Shown here: positions 37,131-46,206 of the stretch, one piece after another
Position numbering within the stretch: the first letter of the stretch is position 1
Layout: each line of letters begins with the position of its first letter
Source of the DNA: Streptococcus sp. VT 162
GTDB taxonomy: Bacteria > Bacillota > Bacilli > Lactobacillales > Streptococcaceae
Assembly: GCA_000688775.2 (NCBI GenBank)
Contig: CP007628.2
Span: 1,798,001-1,862,000 of the forward strand
Reading direction: 5' to 3'
DNA: 64,000 nt
The notes under the pieces: model-generated
Databases searched by the model: none
What the model saw: only the letters and a program-made list of their open reading frames with translations
What the model was told of the DNA's origin: nothing
Made by a program: the position numbers and the translations under genes

Positions 37131-37571
37131 ATGAAAGTAGAATTACAGATTAAGGAGACTTATGAGGAGGAAAAACTGATTGTCCAAACTCCTCAGCCGA
37201 CCGAAAAAGTCCAGAAAGTCATCGAGTTCGCAGAAAATCTTGACCAAAAAGAAACAATCAAAGGAAAGATTGAAGATCAAATCTATCTAGTTGAAATTGG
37301 CAAGATTCAGCGCTTCTATATCGAAAATCGCAAGGTTCTAGCAGAAACTGCATCTCAGATCTATACCATTGATTTGCGTCTCTATCAAGTGCTTGACATT
37401 CTGCCGACCACTTTTATCCAAATTTCCCAATCAGAAATCGTTAATATTGACGCTATCTCTCATCTCAAACTAACCCCCAACGGCCTGGTCGAAATCTTTC
37501 TAAAAAATGAAAGCTTCACCTACTCTTCACGCCGCTACCTAAAAACCATCAAGGAGAAATTAGAACTATGA
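37131..37571 (+). CDS. LytTR-domain DNA-binding regulator
   Basis: 146 residues; a short N-terminal part and a LytTR domain from about residue 45 (IQRFYIENRKVLAET, then FIQISQSEIVNIDAI). No receiver domain. It overlaps the next gene by four bases (ATGA). Such LytTR plus small membrane-protein pairs are the layout of the HdrRM/BrsRM systems of S. mutans, in which the membrane protein restrains the regulator; that comparison is inference. Confidence 0.85.
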   Translation: MKVELQIKETYEEEKLIVQTPQPTEKVQKVIEFAENLDQKETIKGKIEDQIYLVEIGKIQRFYIENRKVLAETASQIYTIDLRLYQVLDILPTTFIQISQSEIVNIDAISHLKLTPNGLVEIFLKNESFTYSSRRYLKTIKEKLEL

Positions 37572-38026
37572 AAAAACAAGTCTTTCACGATGCTGCTGCT
37601 GGTGTTCTCATCGGCCTCATCCTCTCTATCCTCTTTTCACTCATTTATGCACCAAATACCTATGCCCCACTGAGCCCCGATTCTCTCATCGGACAAGTGA
37701 TGGTGCAACATCAGGTTCACGGTGCTCTGGTCTTGCTCTACTGTATGATCATCTGGTCAGCTATCGGCGTTCTCTTTAACTTTGGCAGTCGCTTATTCAG
37801 CCGTGACTGGAGCTTGCTCCGTGCCACACTTTCCCATTTCTTCCTCATGCTGGCTGGCTTTGTTCCACTAGCAACTCTGGCCGGTTGGTTCCCCTTCCAC
37901 TGGACCTTCTATCTCCAACTCATTCCAGAGTTTGCGATTGTCTACCTTATCATCTGGGCTATCCTCTATAAAAGAGAAGCTAAAAAAGTGGACCATATCA
38001 ATCAACTCTTGGCCCATAAAAAGTAA
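37568..38026 (+). CDS. DUF3021 membrane protein, partner of LytTR
   Basis: 152 residues with four hydrophobic segments and a charged C-terminus (LYKREAKKVDHINQLL). DUF3021 proteins sit next to LytTR regulators in many Firmicutes. The four-base overlap with the regulator gene indicates coupled translation. Probably the membrane antagonist or sensor of the pair. Confidence 0.8.
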   Translation: MKKQVFHDAAAGVLIGLILSILFSLIYAPNTYAPLSPDSLIGQVMVQHQVHGALVLLYCMIIWSAIGVLFNFGSRLFSRDWSLLRATLSHFFLMLAGFVPLATLAGWFPFHWTFYLQLIPEFAIVYLIIWAILYKREAKKVDHINQLLAHKK

Positions 38027-38031
38027 TAGAG

Positions 38032-38066
38032 AAAAATCCCACTCACAAATGCATGAGTGGGATTCT
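38032..38066. terminator. Bidirectional terminator, DUF3021 gene / mutS
   Basis: Stem AATCCCACTCA/TGAGTGGGATT with an eight-base loop, A-run before and CTTTTTAT after, between converging genes. Confidence 0.85.
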
Positions 38067-38068
38067 TT

Positions 38069-40603
38069 TTATAATTTTTGTTTGAACTCAACTAAGACAT
38101 TCATAGCCTGCATAGGTGTCATGTTGTACACATCCAGTTTAGCTAATTCTGCTAGGATAGGATGTTCTGCTGGCGCATCAAAGAGAGAAATCTGTTCCGT
38201 GACGGCGCTAGTTTGCCTCATCGGAGCTGGGCTTTCTTGTCCCTGACTCTCCAGTTGTGTCAAAATCTTATCCGCTCTTGCTAAAAGTTCTCCTGGTAAG
38301 CCAGCAATCTTAGCAACGTGGATACCATAGGATTTGTCAGCTGGTCCTGGTTCGATCTTGTGAAGGAAAGTGACCTGCCCATCCTGCTCCAAGGTTGCCA
38401 CATGAACATTGACCAAGTGTTCCAAACTGGACTCCAGACTGGTCAACTCATGGTAGTGGGTCGCAAAGAGGGTCTTGGCTCCGATATGCTCATGGATGTA
38501 TTCGATGATGGACTGGGCAAGAGCCATCCCATCATAAGTCGCAGTTCCTCGACCTAACTCATCAAAGAGAATCAAGGAATCCTTGGTCGCATGCGAAATG
38601 GCATTGTTAGCCTCCATCATCTCCACCATAAAGGTTGATTGACCTGAAACCAAGTCATCTGCCGCTCCGATACGGGTAAAGATAGCATCAAAAATCGGCA
38701 AATGGGCGCTCTCCGCAGGAACATAAGAGCCTAGCTGGGCCATAACCGCCGTCATGGCTAGCTGACGCATGTAGGTAGACTTCCCGCTCATATTCGGCCC
38801 TGTAATCAATTGAATGCTGGTATCTTCTGACATCTGGATACTGTTTGGAATATAGGTCTGCGCTCCCATAACCTTTTCGACGACAGCATGGCGCCCTTTC
38901 TGGATATCAATTTGTGAATCGTCTCCAAACTCAGGTCGGATCAAATGCTGGGTTTCAGCCACAACTGCGAGACTTTGCAAGACATCAACCGTCGCAATTC
39001 CTTGGGCTAAAGCCTGCAAACGCTGGATGTACTTGCTGACTTCCTCACGGATGCGCATAAAGATTTCGTATTCTAGGTTGGCTGACTTCTCACGCGCCTC
39101 CAGCATATCTCCCTCGATACGGGCTAACTCCTCTGTCCCAAAGCGTTCCGAGTTTTTCAGCGTTGCCTTGCGGAAAAAGTGGGCTGGCACATTTCCCAGT
39201 TGCGAATTGGTCACATGGAAATAGTAACCGTCCTTTTTATTGTAGTCGATCTTAAGCGTGCTGATGCTAGAGTTTTCTCTCTCCTTAGCCTCAATCTCAG
39301 CAATCCAGCCAGTCCCTTCTCTGAGGACACGACGGTATTTATCCAAGGTCTCATCAAATCCAGTCCGAATAATGCCACCTTCCGTAATCACGTGAGGGGC
39401 TTCGGGGGCAATCGCTGCGGTAATCAAACTCTCTAACTCTGGAATGGCATCTAATTGTGCGATGAGATAGGCCAGAGCAGGCTGCTCCATTCCCTCTAAA
39501 ATCGCTCGAATCCGTGGCACACTAGATAAGGTAGTCGCCAGTTGCAAGAGATCCTTGGGATTGGTCTTGCCAAAAGAAACCCGACTAGCCAAGCGTTCGA
39601 TATCATAAACACCCTTGAGACTGTCTGTCAAATCACTACGCTCAAAGAAGTGGTCAAGAAAGACCTGCACCACCTCTTGACGTTGGACGATTCGTTCCTT
39701 ATCAATCAAGGGACGATGGATCCAAGAACGCAAGAGTCGCATGCCCATAGCCGTTTTGGTTTCATCCAAAAGCCAGAAAAGACTCCCCTGCTTCTTGCCT
39801 GAACGGGCATTCTCAACCAAGTCCAGACTAGCCTTGGTCGCATAATCCATCTGCAAGAAATCCTTGATTTCATAGCGGATAACTGGTTTGAGGTGGTTCA
39901 ATTCCCGCATCTGGGTTCGATGAACATACTGGAGTAGCTTACTAGCTGCTGCTTGCTCCACAGCTGCTAAACGTGAATCCAGTAAATGAATATCCTCAAA
40001 GACTTCCTTCTCATGGGAAAGCACAAGATTCATCTGACGGCTGAGGATTTGCTCCTCTTCTTCAGACAAGTCATAACCCAGCACTACTTCTCGCGCCTTG
40101 AGGTTACGGATTTCCCCACAAACCAACGTGAAATCCAATAGCCCTGTCACATAGAAATCACCCGTCACCAAATCCATATAAGCCAGACCAAACTGATTGC
40201 TATCACGATCTAAGGCAACCAAAAAATTATTCTGACTATCGGGCTTACTGCTATCAACTACTGTACCAGGTGTGATGACCTGAACCACCTCTCGCTTGAC
40301 AACCCCCACTGCTTGTTTGGGATCTTCCATCTGTTCTGCAATAGCAACTTTATAACCCTGTTCAATCAGAACATCGATATATTGTTGGGCAGAATGATAG
40401 GGGACACCTGCCATGGGTATCGGATTTTCTGCATTTTTATTCCGACTTGTTAAGGAAATTTCTAAAATCTGTGCTGCATTGATTGCATCTTCATAGAACA
40501 ACTCGTAAAAATCACCCATCCGAAAAAGCAAAAAAGCATCTGGGTATTGTTTTTTGATATCCACATACTGTTGCATGCCGGGTGATAGCTTTTCTGTTGC
40601 CAT
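38069..40603 (-). CDS. mutS: DNA mismatch repair protein MutS (HexA)
   Basis: 844 residues from 40603 ([13 protein letters not shown]), chosen for the GGAGAG seven bases upstream; the longer frame adds 13 residues. The mismatch-contact FYE motif is in [10 protein letters not shown], and the ATPase domain has [15 protein letters not shown] and ATHYHEL. In pneumococcus hexA and hexB lie far apart; here mutS and mutL are about 1.1 kb apart. Confidence 0.96.
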   Translation of the reverse strand: MATEKLSPGMQQYVDIKKQYPDAFLLFRMGDFYELFYEDAINAAQILEISLTSRNKNAENPIPMAGVPYHSAQQYIDVLIEQGYKVAIAEQMEDPKQAVGVVKREVVQVITPGTVVDSSKPDSQNNFLVALDRDSNQFGLAYMDLVTGDFYVTGLLDFTLVCGEIRNLKAREVVLGYDLSEEEEQILSRQMNLVLSHEKEVFEDIHLLDSRLAAVEQAAASKLLQYVHRTQMRELNHLKPVIRYEIKDFLQMDYATKASLDLVENARSGKKQGSLFWLLDETKTAMGMRLLRSWIHRPLIDKERIVQRQEVVQVFLDHFFERSDLTDSLKGVYDIERLASRVSFGKTNPKDLLQLATTLSSVPRIRAILEGMEQPALAYLIAQLDAIPELESLITAAIAPEAPHVITEGGIIRTGFDETLDKYRRVLREGTGWIAEIEAKERENSSISTLKIDYNKKDGYYFHVTNSQLGNVPAHFFRKATLKNSERFGTEELARIEGDMLEAREKSANLEYEIFMRIREEVSKYIQRLQALAQGIATVDVLQSLAVVAETQHLIRPEFGDDSQIDIQKGRHAVVEKVMGAQTYIPNSIQMSEDTSIQLITGPNMSGKSTYMRQLAMTAVMAQLGSYVPAESAHLPIFDAIFTRIGAADDLVSGQSTFMVEMMEANNAISHATKDSLILFDELGRGTATYDGMALAQSIIEYIHEHIGAKTLFATHYHELTSLESSLEHLVNVHVATLEQDGQVTFLHKIEPGPADKSYGIHVAKIAGLPGELLARADKILTQLESQGQESPAPMRQTSAVTEQISLFDAPAEHPILAELAKLDVYNMTPMQAMNVLVEFKQKL

Positions 40604-40653
40604 TTTCCGTCTCTCCTTGCTAAAAATAAGTCTTGAGAGCAACTCCCAAGACC

Positions 40654-41100
40654 TTATTTATCTTTCATCAAATCTAGCAAACGATCTTCCATCAGCTTGG
40701 CAACGTGCTGGTCTCGACAAATAACCAATAAGGTATTAGCACCAGCAACCGTTCCTAAAATCCATTCATCCTTGTTTGCATCTACAATGTTTGCTAAGAC
40801 TGCAGCTTCCCCAAGTTTAGTATGAAGTACCAAGGTGAACTCTGCTCTTGCAACTCCTTCTAAATGATGAGACAAAAACTCAACTAAATCAATCTTATCT
40901 GTCTCATTTGCTAGTACATAATACACCATATCATTTTTCTTAACCTTGGTCAAGCCGATTTCACGCAAATCACGTGATAAAGTCGTTTGTGTCACATAAA
41001 CATTACGAGCTTCTAAACGATCTTGAATCTCTTTTTGTGTCCCAAGTTTTTCTTCGGTGATCATCTTTTTAATCAATTGATGCCGTTCTCTTTTTCTCAT
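40654..41100 (-). CDS. argR: Arginine repressor ArgR/AhrC family
   Basis: 148 residues; an N-terminal winged helix ([28 protein letters not shown]) and a C-terminal arginine-binding oligomerisation domain ending around [13 protein letters not shown]. It is divergent from argS, with AT-rich ARG-box-like sequence between them, suggesting arginine-linked control. Streptococci carry several paralogues; the exact one is not decided. Confidence 0.92.
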   Translation of the reverse strand: MRKRERHQLIKKMITEEKLGTQKEIQDRLEARNVYVTQTTLSRDLREIGLTKVKKNDMVYYVLANETDKIDLVEFLSHHLEGVARAEFTLVLHTKLGEAAVLANIVDANKDEWILGTVAGANTLLVICRDQHVAKLMEDRLLDLMKDK

Positions 41101-41113
41101 ATCATCCTCTTAA

Positions 41114-41145
41114 GTGAATATTTATAACAAATTTTACATTTATTT
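41114..41145. promoter_or_regulatory. Possible ARG-box between argR and argS
   Basis: AGTGAATATTTATAA and TTTTATAACTA lie just before argR. The first resembles half of the ArgR palindrome (TGAATAATTATTCA-like). The match is partial and the region is extremely AT-rich, so chance is likely. Confidence 0.25.
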
Positions 41146-41254
41146 TATAACTACATTATACCAAAAAAAATAGATAATTCAAAAAAATTCTTTTCTTTCT
41201 CAAAAAATGTAGTAAATTGTGTTAAAATAGTAAAAAAGCCCAAAAGGAGCCCTT

Positions 41255-42946
41255 ATGAATACAAAAGAATTGATTGCTAGCGAGTTGGCTAGCGTCATTG
41301 ATAGCCTGGATCAAGAGGCTATTTTAAATTTACTGGAAACACCTAAAAACTCAGAAATGGGAGACATCGCCTTCCCTGCCTTTTCTCTAGCAAAGGTCGA
41401 GCGTAAAGCTCCGCAAATGATCGCAGCAGATATTGCTGAAAAAATCAATAGTCAAGCCTTTGAAAAGGTTGTCGCTACTGGACCTTACGTCAACTTTTTC
41501 CTTGATAAAAGTGCTATTTCGGCTCAGGTATTACAGGATGTTATCACTGAAAAAGATCACTATGCTGACCAAACCATTGGCAAGCAAGAAAATGTCGTTA
41601 TCGATATGTCTAGTCCCAATATCGCAAAACCATTCTCTATTGGGCACTTGCGTTCAACAGTTATCGGAGATAGCTTATCACATATTTTCCAAAAAATCGG
41701 TTATCAAACGGTCAAGGTCAACCACCTAGGAGACTGGGGCAAACAGTTTGGAATGTTGATCGTTGCCTACAAGAAATGGGGAAATGAGGAAGCCGTTAAA
41801 GCACATCCAATCGATGAACTTCTTAAACTCTACGTTCGCATCAATGCTGAAGCTGAAAAAGACCCTAGCTTGGATGAAGAAGCACGCGAATGGTTCCGCA
41901 AACTGGAAAATGGAGATGAGGAAGCCCTCGCTCTCTGGCAATGGTTCCGTGATGAAAGTTTAGTGGAATTCAACCGCCTTTACAATGAATTGCAAGTCAA
42001 ATTTGACAGCTACAACGGAGAAGCCTTCTACAACGATAAGATGGATGCTGTTGTAGATATTCTCGCTGAAAAAGGACTTCTTGTTGAGTCAGAGGGAGCC
42101 CAAGTTGTCAATCTTGAGAAATATGGAATTGAACATCCAGCTCTTATCAAGAAATCTGATGGTGCAACTCTCTATATCACACGAGACTTGGCTGCAGCCC
42201 TTTACCGTAAAAACGAATACCAATTTGCAAAATCCATCTATGTTGTTGGTCAAGAGCAATCTGCCCACTTCAAACAACTCAAGGCAGTACTACAAGAGAT
42301 GGGCTACGATTGGAGCCAAGACATTGTCCATGTTCCGTTTGGATTGGTAACAAAAGAAGGGAAAAAACTCTCTACTCGTAAAGGAAATGTCATCTTGCTA
42401 GAACCGACTATCGCTGAGGCTGTTAGTCGTGCCAAAGCCCAAATCGAGGCGAAAAATCCTGAGTTAGAAAATAAAGACCAGGTTGCCCACGCTGTTGGAG
42501 TTGGGGCTATCAAGTTCTATGATCTTAAGACCGACCGTACAAATGGATATGACTTCGACCTTGAAGCTATGGTATCCTTTGAAGGGGAAACTGGACCTTA
42601 CGTTCAATACGCCTACGCTCGTATCCAATCTATCTTGCGCAAAGCCGATTTCAAACCAGATACATCTGGCAACTACAGCCTGAATGATGCTGAAAGCTGG
42701 GAAATCATTAAACTACTCCAAGACTTTCCACGTATTATCAATCGTGCAGCAGATAACTTTGAACCTTCTATCATTGCGAAATTTGCGATTAGTTTGGCTC
42801 AAGCTTTTAACAAGTACTATGCACATACACGTATCCTAGATGAAAGTCCTGAGCGCGACAGTCGTCTGGCCCTCAGCTACGCAACCGCAGTCGTCCTCAA
42901 AGAAGCTCTTCGTTTGCTCGGAGTAGAAGCGCCGGAGAAGATGTAA
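41255..42946 (+). CDS. argS: Arginyl-tRNA synthetase
   Basis: 563 residues, class I enzyme. HIGH-like motif [15 protein letters not shown] near residue 123, KMSKS-like KKLSTRKGN near residue 370, and a C-terminal anticodon-binding domain. AAAGGAG precedes the ATG. Divergent from argR. Its downstream region is full of palindromes. Confidence 0.96.
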   Translation: MNTKELIASELASVIDSLDQEAILNLLETPKNSEMGDIAFPAFSLAKVERKAPQMIAADIAEKINSQAFEKVVATGPYVNFFLDKSAISAQVLQDVITEKDHYADQTIGKQENVVIDMSSPNIAKPFSIGHLRSTVIGDSLSHIFQKIGYQTVKVNHLGDWGKQFGMLIVAYKKWGNEEAVKAHPIDELLKLYVRINAEAEKDPSLDEEAREWFRKLENGDEEALALWQWFRDESLVEFNRLYNELQVKFDSYNGEAFYNDKMDAVVDILAEKGLLVESEGAQVVNLEKYGIEHPALIKKSDGATLYITRDLAAALYRKNEYQFAKSIYVVGQEQSAHFKQLKAVLQEMGYDWSQDIVHVPFGLVTKEGKKLSTRKGNVILLEPTIAEAVSRAKAQIEAKNPELENKDQVAHAVGVGAIKFYDLKTDRTNGYDFDLEAMVSFEGETGPYVQYAYARIQSILRKADFKPDTSGNYSLNDAESWEIIKLLQDFPRIINRAADNFEPSIIAKFAISLAQAFNKYYAHTRILDESPERDSRLALSYATAVVLKEALRLLGVEAPEKM

Positions 42947-42954
42947 ATCGCCAA

Positions 42955-43215
42955 AGTTACTTGATTGCGGAGCAATCGAAGTAACTAACGCCAAATCCTA
43001 TTCGGACTTTGGCTAGGCGCTTCACTAGTAAAGAAACATAAATATTGTCGATTTATGTTTCTTTACGTCGTAACCAGTACGAGTTGCCCAAACGCTTCAC
43101 TAATTCACCTAACCAAATAATATCGATTTAGTTTGGTTTAGGTTCTAATCTTTTAAATTACTTGAAAGCAATCTGAACGATTGAGGCAAAATAACATTTA
43201 TATTTTGTTCGGCCT
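42955..43215. repeat. Cluster of five palindromes downstream of argS
   Basis: Consecutive stems: AGTTACTT(C)GATTGC (42955-42986), GCCAAATCC/GGA.TTTGGC (42990-43013), a perfect 16-bp stem GTAAAGAAACATAAAT (43028-43066), CCTAACCAAA (43108-43142) and AGGCAAAATA (about 43184-43214). CGCTTCACTA separates them twice (43018-43027 and 43094-43103). No T-tract follows most of them, so they are not simple terminators. Confidence 0.65.
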
Positions 43216-43280
43216 TGCAGCTGTTCAATGAAATAATTTATTCACTTTTACTATTTCTTTATCACACTGGGAGATTCCTT

Positions 43281-43526
43281 ATGAGCCAATATGCTTATAT
43301 CCTCGTTGTACTTAGCTTGGTTTTCCTTTTTCTGCTCAATAAGTACGAGAAGGAAAGACTGCAAAGACTCTACCAAGAGCAACTCTTGAAGGACGAGACA
43401 TTTAGGTCTGATATCAAAGAGAAAATTCACACGACTGAAAATATCAATGATGTCATTGCACATATCAATAAAACTTACCATCTGGGAATGTTGCTCTCAA
43501 AAGACGTTACAGATCAATTGAAATAA
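43281..43526 (+). CDS. Small membrane-anchored hypothetical protein
   Basis: 81 residues from 43281 (MSQYAYILVVLS), selected because GGGAGA lies six bases upstream. One N-terminal membrane helix (residues about 5-22) and a charged cytosolic tail rich in Glu and Lys that may form helices. No family recognised. It has its own terminator. Confidence 0.65.
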   Translation: MSQYAYILVVLSLVFLFLLNKYEKERLQRLYQEQLLKDETFRSDIKEKIHTTENINDVIAHINKTYHLGMLLSKDVTDQLK

Positions 43527-43528
43527 TC

Positions 43529-43560
43529 AAAATCCGAGAAGCTTTCTTCTCGGATTTTTT
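43529..43560 (+). terminator. Terminator after the 81-aa gene
   Basis: Stem AATCCGAGAA/TTCTCGGATT with a five-to-six-base loop and TTTTTT tail. Confidence 0.85.
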
Positions 43561-43642
43561 AGGATTACCATATTTCCCTTGGAGAAATTTCATTAACGCA
43601 TGTAAAGTTTTCTGTAATTTTCTGTATCTTTTCAAAATGGCC

Positions 43643-43671
43643 TTGCATTTCTTTTAAGTTTTTTGTAGAAT
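43643..43671 (+). promoter_or_regulatory. Promoter of the Nramp-like gene
   Basis: TTGCAT (43643-43648), 17-base spacer, TAGAAT (43666-43671). A CodY-box-like sequence follows just downstream of the expected start site. Confidence 0.65.
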
Positions 43672-43688
43672 AGTAGCTATCTATTCAG

Positions 43689-43703
43689 ATTATTCTGAAA
43701 ATT
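43689..43703. promoter_or_regulatory. CodY-box-like sequence
   Basis: ATTATTCTGAAAATT agrees with the CodY consensus AATTTTCWGAAAATT at 13 of 15 positions. It lies about 15 bases after the predicted transcription start, a position suited to roadblock repression by CodY when branched-chain amino acids are plentiful. Confidence 0.5.
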
Positions 43704-43723
43704 CAAAAATAGGAGCGTTTATT

Positions 43724-44986
43724 ATGTCACAAGTTACGTTATCAAACCAGTCAACCTGGGCAAGCAAACTAAAGGCAATGGGGCCAGGAATCCTAATGGC
43801 TTCTGCTGCCGTTGGAGGTTCTCACATTGTATCCTCTACTCAAGCTGGTGGTTCTTATGGGTGGTCACTACTCCTCTTGGTTATCTTGGCCAATGTTTTT
43901 AAATATCCATTTTTCCGTTTTGGAGCCGAATATACTGCCGACACTGGTAAAACCTTGGTCGAAGGTTATGCCGAAAAAGGAAAACTCTATCTCTGGATTT
44001 TCTTTGTCCTCAACGTCTTCTCTGCCATGGTTAATACAGCTGGAGTCGCTATCCTTTGCTCAGCCATCATCGCTAGCGCTTTTCCAATGATTGGTCTTAG
44101 CATCACTCAGTGGTCCCTTATCCTTGTTGCAGTCATTTGGGCCATGCTACTCTTTGGTGGCTACAAACTATTAGATGGTATGGCAAAATGGATCATGTCT
44201 GCTTTGACCATTGCAACTGTTCTTGCAGTTATCATTGCAGCAATTAAACATCCAGAATACAGCTCTGATTTTGTCGAGAAGACACCTTGGCAAATGGCAG
44301 CCCTCCCTTTTATCGTTTCCCTCCTAGGATGGATGCCTGCCCCTATTGAAATTTCAGCCATCAACTCACTCTGGTCTGCTGAAAAGAAAAAGACTGTCAA
44401 CTTTAATACAGAGGACGCTCTTTTCGACTTTAACGTTGGTTACATTGGAACTGCTATCCTGGCTGTATTCTTTGTAGCACTCGGAGCACTCATTCAGTAT
44501 CCTACAGGACAAGCAGTTGAAGCCGCTTCAGCCAAATACATCTCTCAATTCGTGGGTATGTATGCCTCTGTTCTTGGAGAATGGTCCCGTTATTTGATCA
44601 CCTTTATCGCCTTTCTTTGTATCTTTGGAACGGTCATCACCGTTATCGATGGCTACTCTCGTGTCAATCAGGAATCGCTGCGACTCTTGATTCGGCAAAA
44701 AGAGGATTCTCGCAAATCTTTGAACATCTGGATGACCATTACCGCTATCATCGGTATCGTCATCATCAAGTTCTTTGCTGGACAAGTTTCCACCATGCTT
44801 CGCTTTGCCATGATCGGTTCTTTCCTGACAACACCATTCTTCGCTCTTTTGAACTATGTATTGGTGACACGTGAGAATAAAAATCTTCCTTCTTGGCTAA
44901 AACTCCTCGCTATCGCAGGATTGATTTTCCTCTTTGGCTTTGCTATTTTCTTTATCTATGCACTTGCCATCGGAAAAGCAGGATAG
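43724..44986 (+). CDS. Nramp-family transporter with atypical metal-site motif
   Basis: 420 residues, about eleven membrane helices, Nramp family fold. In helix 1 the usual DPGN metal-binding motif is replaced by GGSH (residues 31-34, in GPGILMASAAVGGSH), and in helix 6 the usual MPH appears as MPAPIE (204-209). Both replacements hit ligands for Mn2+/Fe2+. It may transport Mg2+ or another substrate, as Nramp-related Mg transporters also lack these ligands. Stand-alone gene. Confidence 0.75.
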   Translation: MSQVTLSNQSTWASKLKAMGPGILMASAAVGGSHIVSSTQAGGSYGWSLLLLVILANVFKYPFFRFGAEYTADTGKTLVEGYAEKGKLYLWIFFVLNVFSAMVNTAGVAILCSAIIASAFPMIGLSITQWSLILVAVIWAMLLFGGYKLLDGMAKWIMSALTIATVLAVIIAAIKHPEYSSDFVEKTPWQMAALPFIVSLLGWMPAPIEISAINSLWSAEKKKTVNFNTEDALFDFNVGYIGTAILAVFFVALGALIQYPTGQAVEAASAKYISQFVGMYASVLGEWSRYLITFIAFLCIFGTVITVIDGYSRVNQESLRLLIRQKEDSRKSLNIWMTITAIIGIVIIKFFAGQVSTMLRFAMIGSFLTTPFFALLNYVLVTRENKNLPSWLKLLAIAGLIFLFGFAIFFIYALAIGKAG

Positions 44987-44997
44987 TTTATAAAATG

Positions 44998-45020
44998 GCA
45001 CCCTTACGGGGTGCTTTTTG
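44998..45020 (+). terminator. Terminator of the Nramp-like gene
   Basis: Stem GCACCC/GGGTGC with a TTAC-type loop and TTTTTG tail, 12 bp after the stop. Confidence 0.85.
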
Positions 45021-45067
45021 CATACACGAAAAGCAGTTGAAAATCTCAACTGCCCCTCAGAACTACT

Positions 45068-45538
45068 TTATTTTTCTGTCTCTAACTCATACAAGTCTGC
45101 AATGATTGCTGCGACTTTTTTAATATCTCCCAGCATACCACGCATTTCAAAGTCTGCTAGGACCGGGAAGCCAAAGCGCTGGCTATACTGCTTGGCTGTC
45201 AGGCAGTATTGATTGTTAAAATTGCGGTTACCGGAACCCACTACCCCAAAACACTTACTAGCATTGGCTCCATAAGCAATAAAGTCGCCCACTGGAGTCG
45301 TTAGAATTTCAACATCGCCGTTATCAACGCCATTTCCACCTTCCAGATAGGTCGGCAAGAAAGCGACATAGGGATGCTCCATTTCAAAGAATTCTTGGCC
45401 TTCCTTGACCAAATCCTTGATATGGATTTTTTGAACCTCAATTCCCTCATACTGAGACAGGAGATAGTCCTTGAGTCGGGTTACAAAACTCTCTGTATTC
45501 CCACTCAGACTGATATACACTAAGGATATTTTTTTCAT
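45068..45538 (-). CDS. nrdI: NrdI flavodoxin-like protein
   Basis: 156 residues. The FMN phosphate loop SLSGNTESF starts the protein and GSGNRNFN follows in the second half. NrdI supplies the oxidant for the Mn2-tyrosyl radical of class Ib ribonucleotide reductase (NrdE/F). NrdE/F genes are not in this window. It is a single gene between two terminators. Confidence 0.9.
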   Translation of the reverse strand: MKKISLVYISLSGNTESFVTRLKDYLLSQYEGIEVQKIHIKDLVKEGQEFFEMEHPYVAFLPTYLEGGNGVDNGDVEILTTPVGDFIAYGANASKCFGVVGSGNRNFNNQYCLTAKQYSQRFGFPVLADFEMRGMLGDIKKVAAIIADLYELETEK

Positions 45539-45566
45539 GTTGACCTCGATTTTTTGTTTACGATTT

Positions 45567-45606
45567 AAAAAGAACTACCAAGATTGTAACTTGATAGTTC
45601 TTTTTT
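45567..45606 (-). terminator. Terminator of the 45615-46148 gene
   Basis: Stem AAAGAACTA.CAAG/CTTG.TAGTTCTTT followed by T-rich sequence on either strand, between nrdI and the upstream membrane gene. Confidence 0.75.
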
Positions 45607-45614
45607 GTCAATAC

Positions 45615-46148
45615 TTAGGCAACTTCTTCTGCTTCGGTTTCTTCGGCCAAATCTTTTTGTTGGCGCCACATCTTGTAAAAGACTAAGGCTAAAAAGAGGA
45701 CATTAATGATGATGAACAAAATATTCGTTCCTTGTGCCAATGCTCCCATTCCTAAGCCGAGAGTAGTATCTTTGATTAATTGAACCGCATCTTGAACGTT
45801 CATATAGCTATAAACCAAACCAACAATCGCTAGTAGAACATAGCCAATATAAGCATAGTTTGCGAATTGCACATTTTTACGTACTAGAAATACAAAGGCT
45901 ACTACAACTAAAATTGCAGATAAGACAATCAACAACGTATTAAAAATAGAGTGCGATGACGCTGTTACTTGGTAAGTATAGTTAACCGTGTCTTCTATTT
46001 GCTGAGCAGTAAGGGACCCACTATTAGATAGGCTTGTACGAAGCACATCTTTACTTGGCAATGGACTCAAGATTCCAAATAATGACATAGATGAAATGAG
46101 GGCTGATAGGACTAACAAGACCCAAAGATAAATAGGATTCTTTTTCAT
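45615..46148 (-). CDS. Hypothetical four-helix membrane protein
   Basis: 177 residues from 46148 (MKKNPIYLWVLL), where GGAGG stands five bases upstream. Four hydrophobic stretches: one near the N-terminus and three in the second half; about 55 residues after the first helix could be extracytoplasmic. The C-terminus is highly acidic (LAEETEAEEVA). No family identified; not obviously linked to neighbours. Confidence 0.65.
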   Translation of the reverse strand: MKKNPIYLWVLLVLSALISSMSLFGILSPLPSKDVLRTSLSNSGSLTAQQIEDTVNYTYQVTASSHSIFNTLLIVLSAILVVVAFVFLVRKNVQFANYAYIGYVLLAIVGLVYSYMNVQDAVQLIKDTTLGLGMGALAQGTNILFIIINVLFLALVFYKMWRQQKDLAEETEAEEVA

Positions 46149-46206
46149 GTTTTCCTCCATAAGATATTTTGAACATTATAGCATTTTTTGTACAGGAATA
46201 CAACTT

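Noticed and set aside
42955..43066. Rho-independent terminators of argS
   Set aside because: The stems lack T-tracts on the plus strand, so they were listed as palindromes of unknown role.
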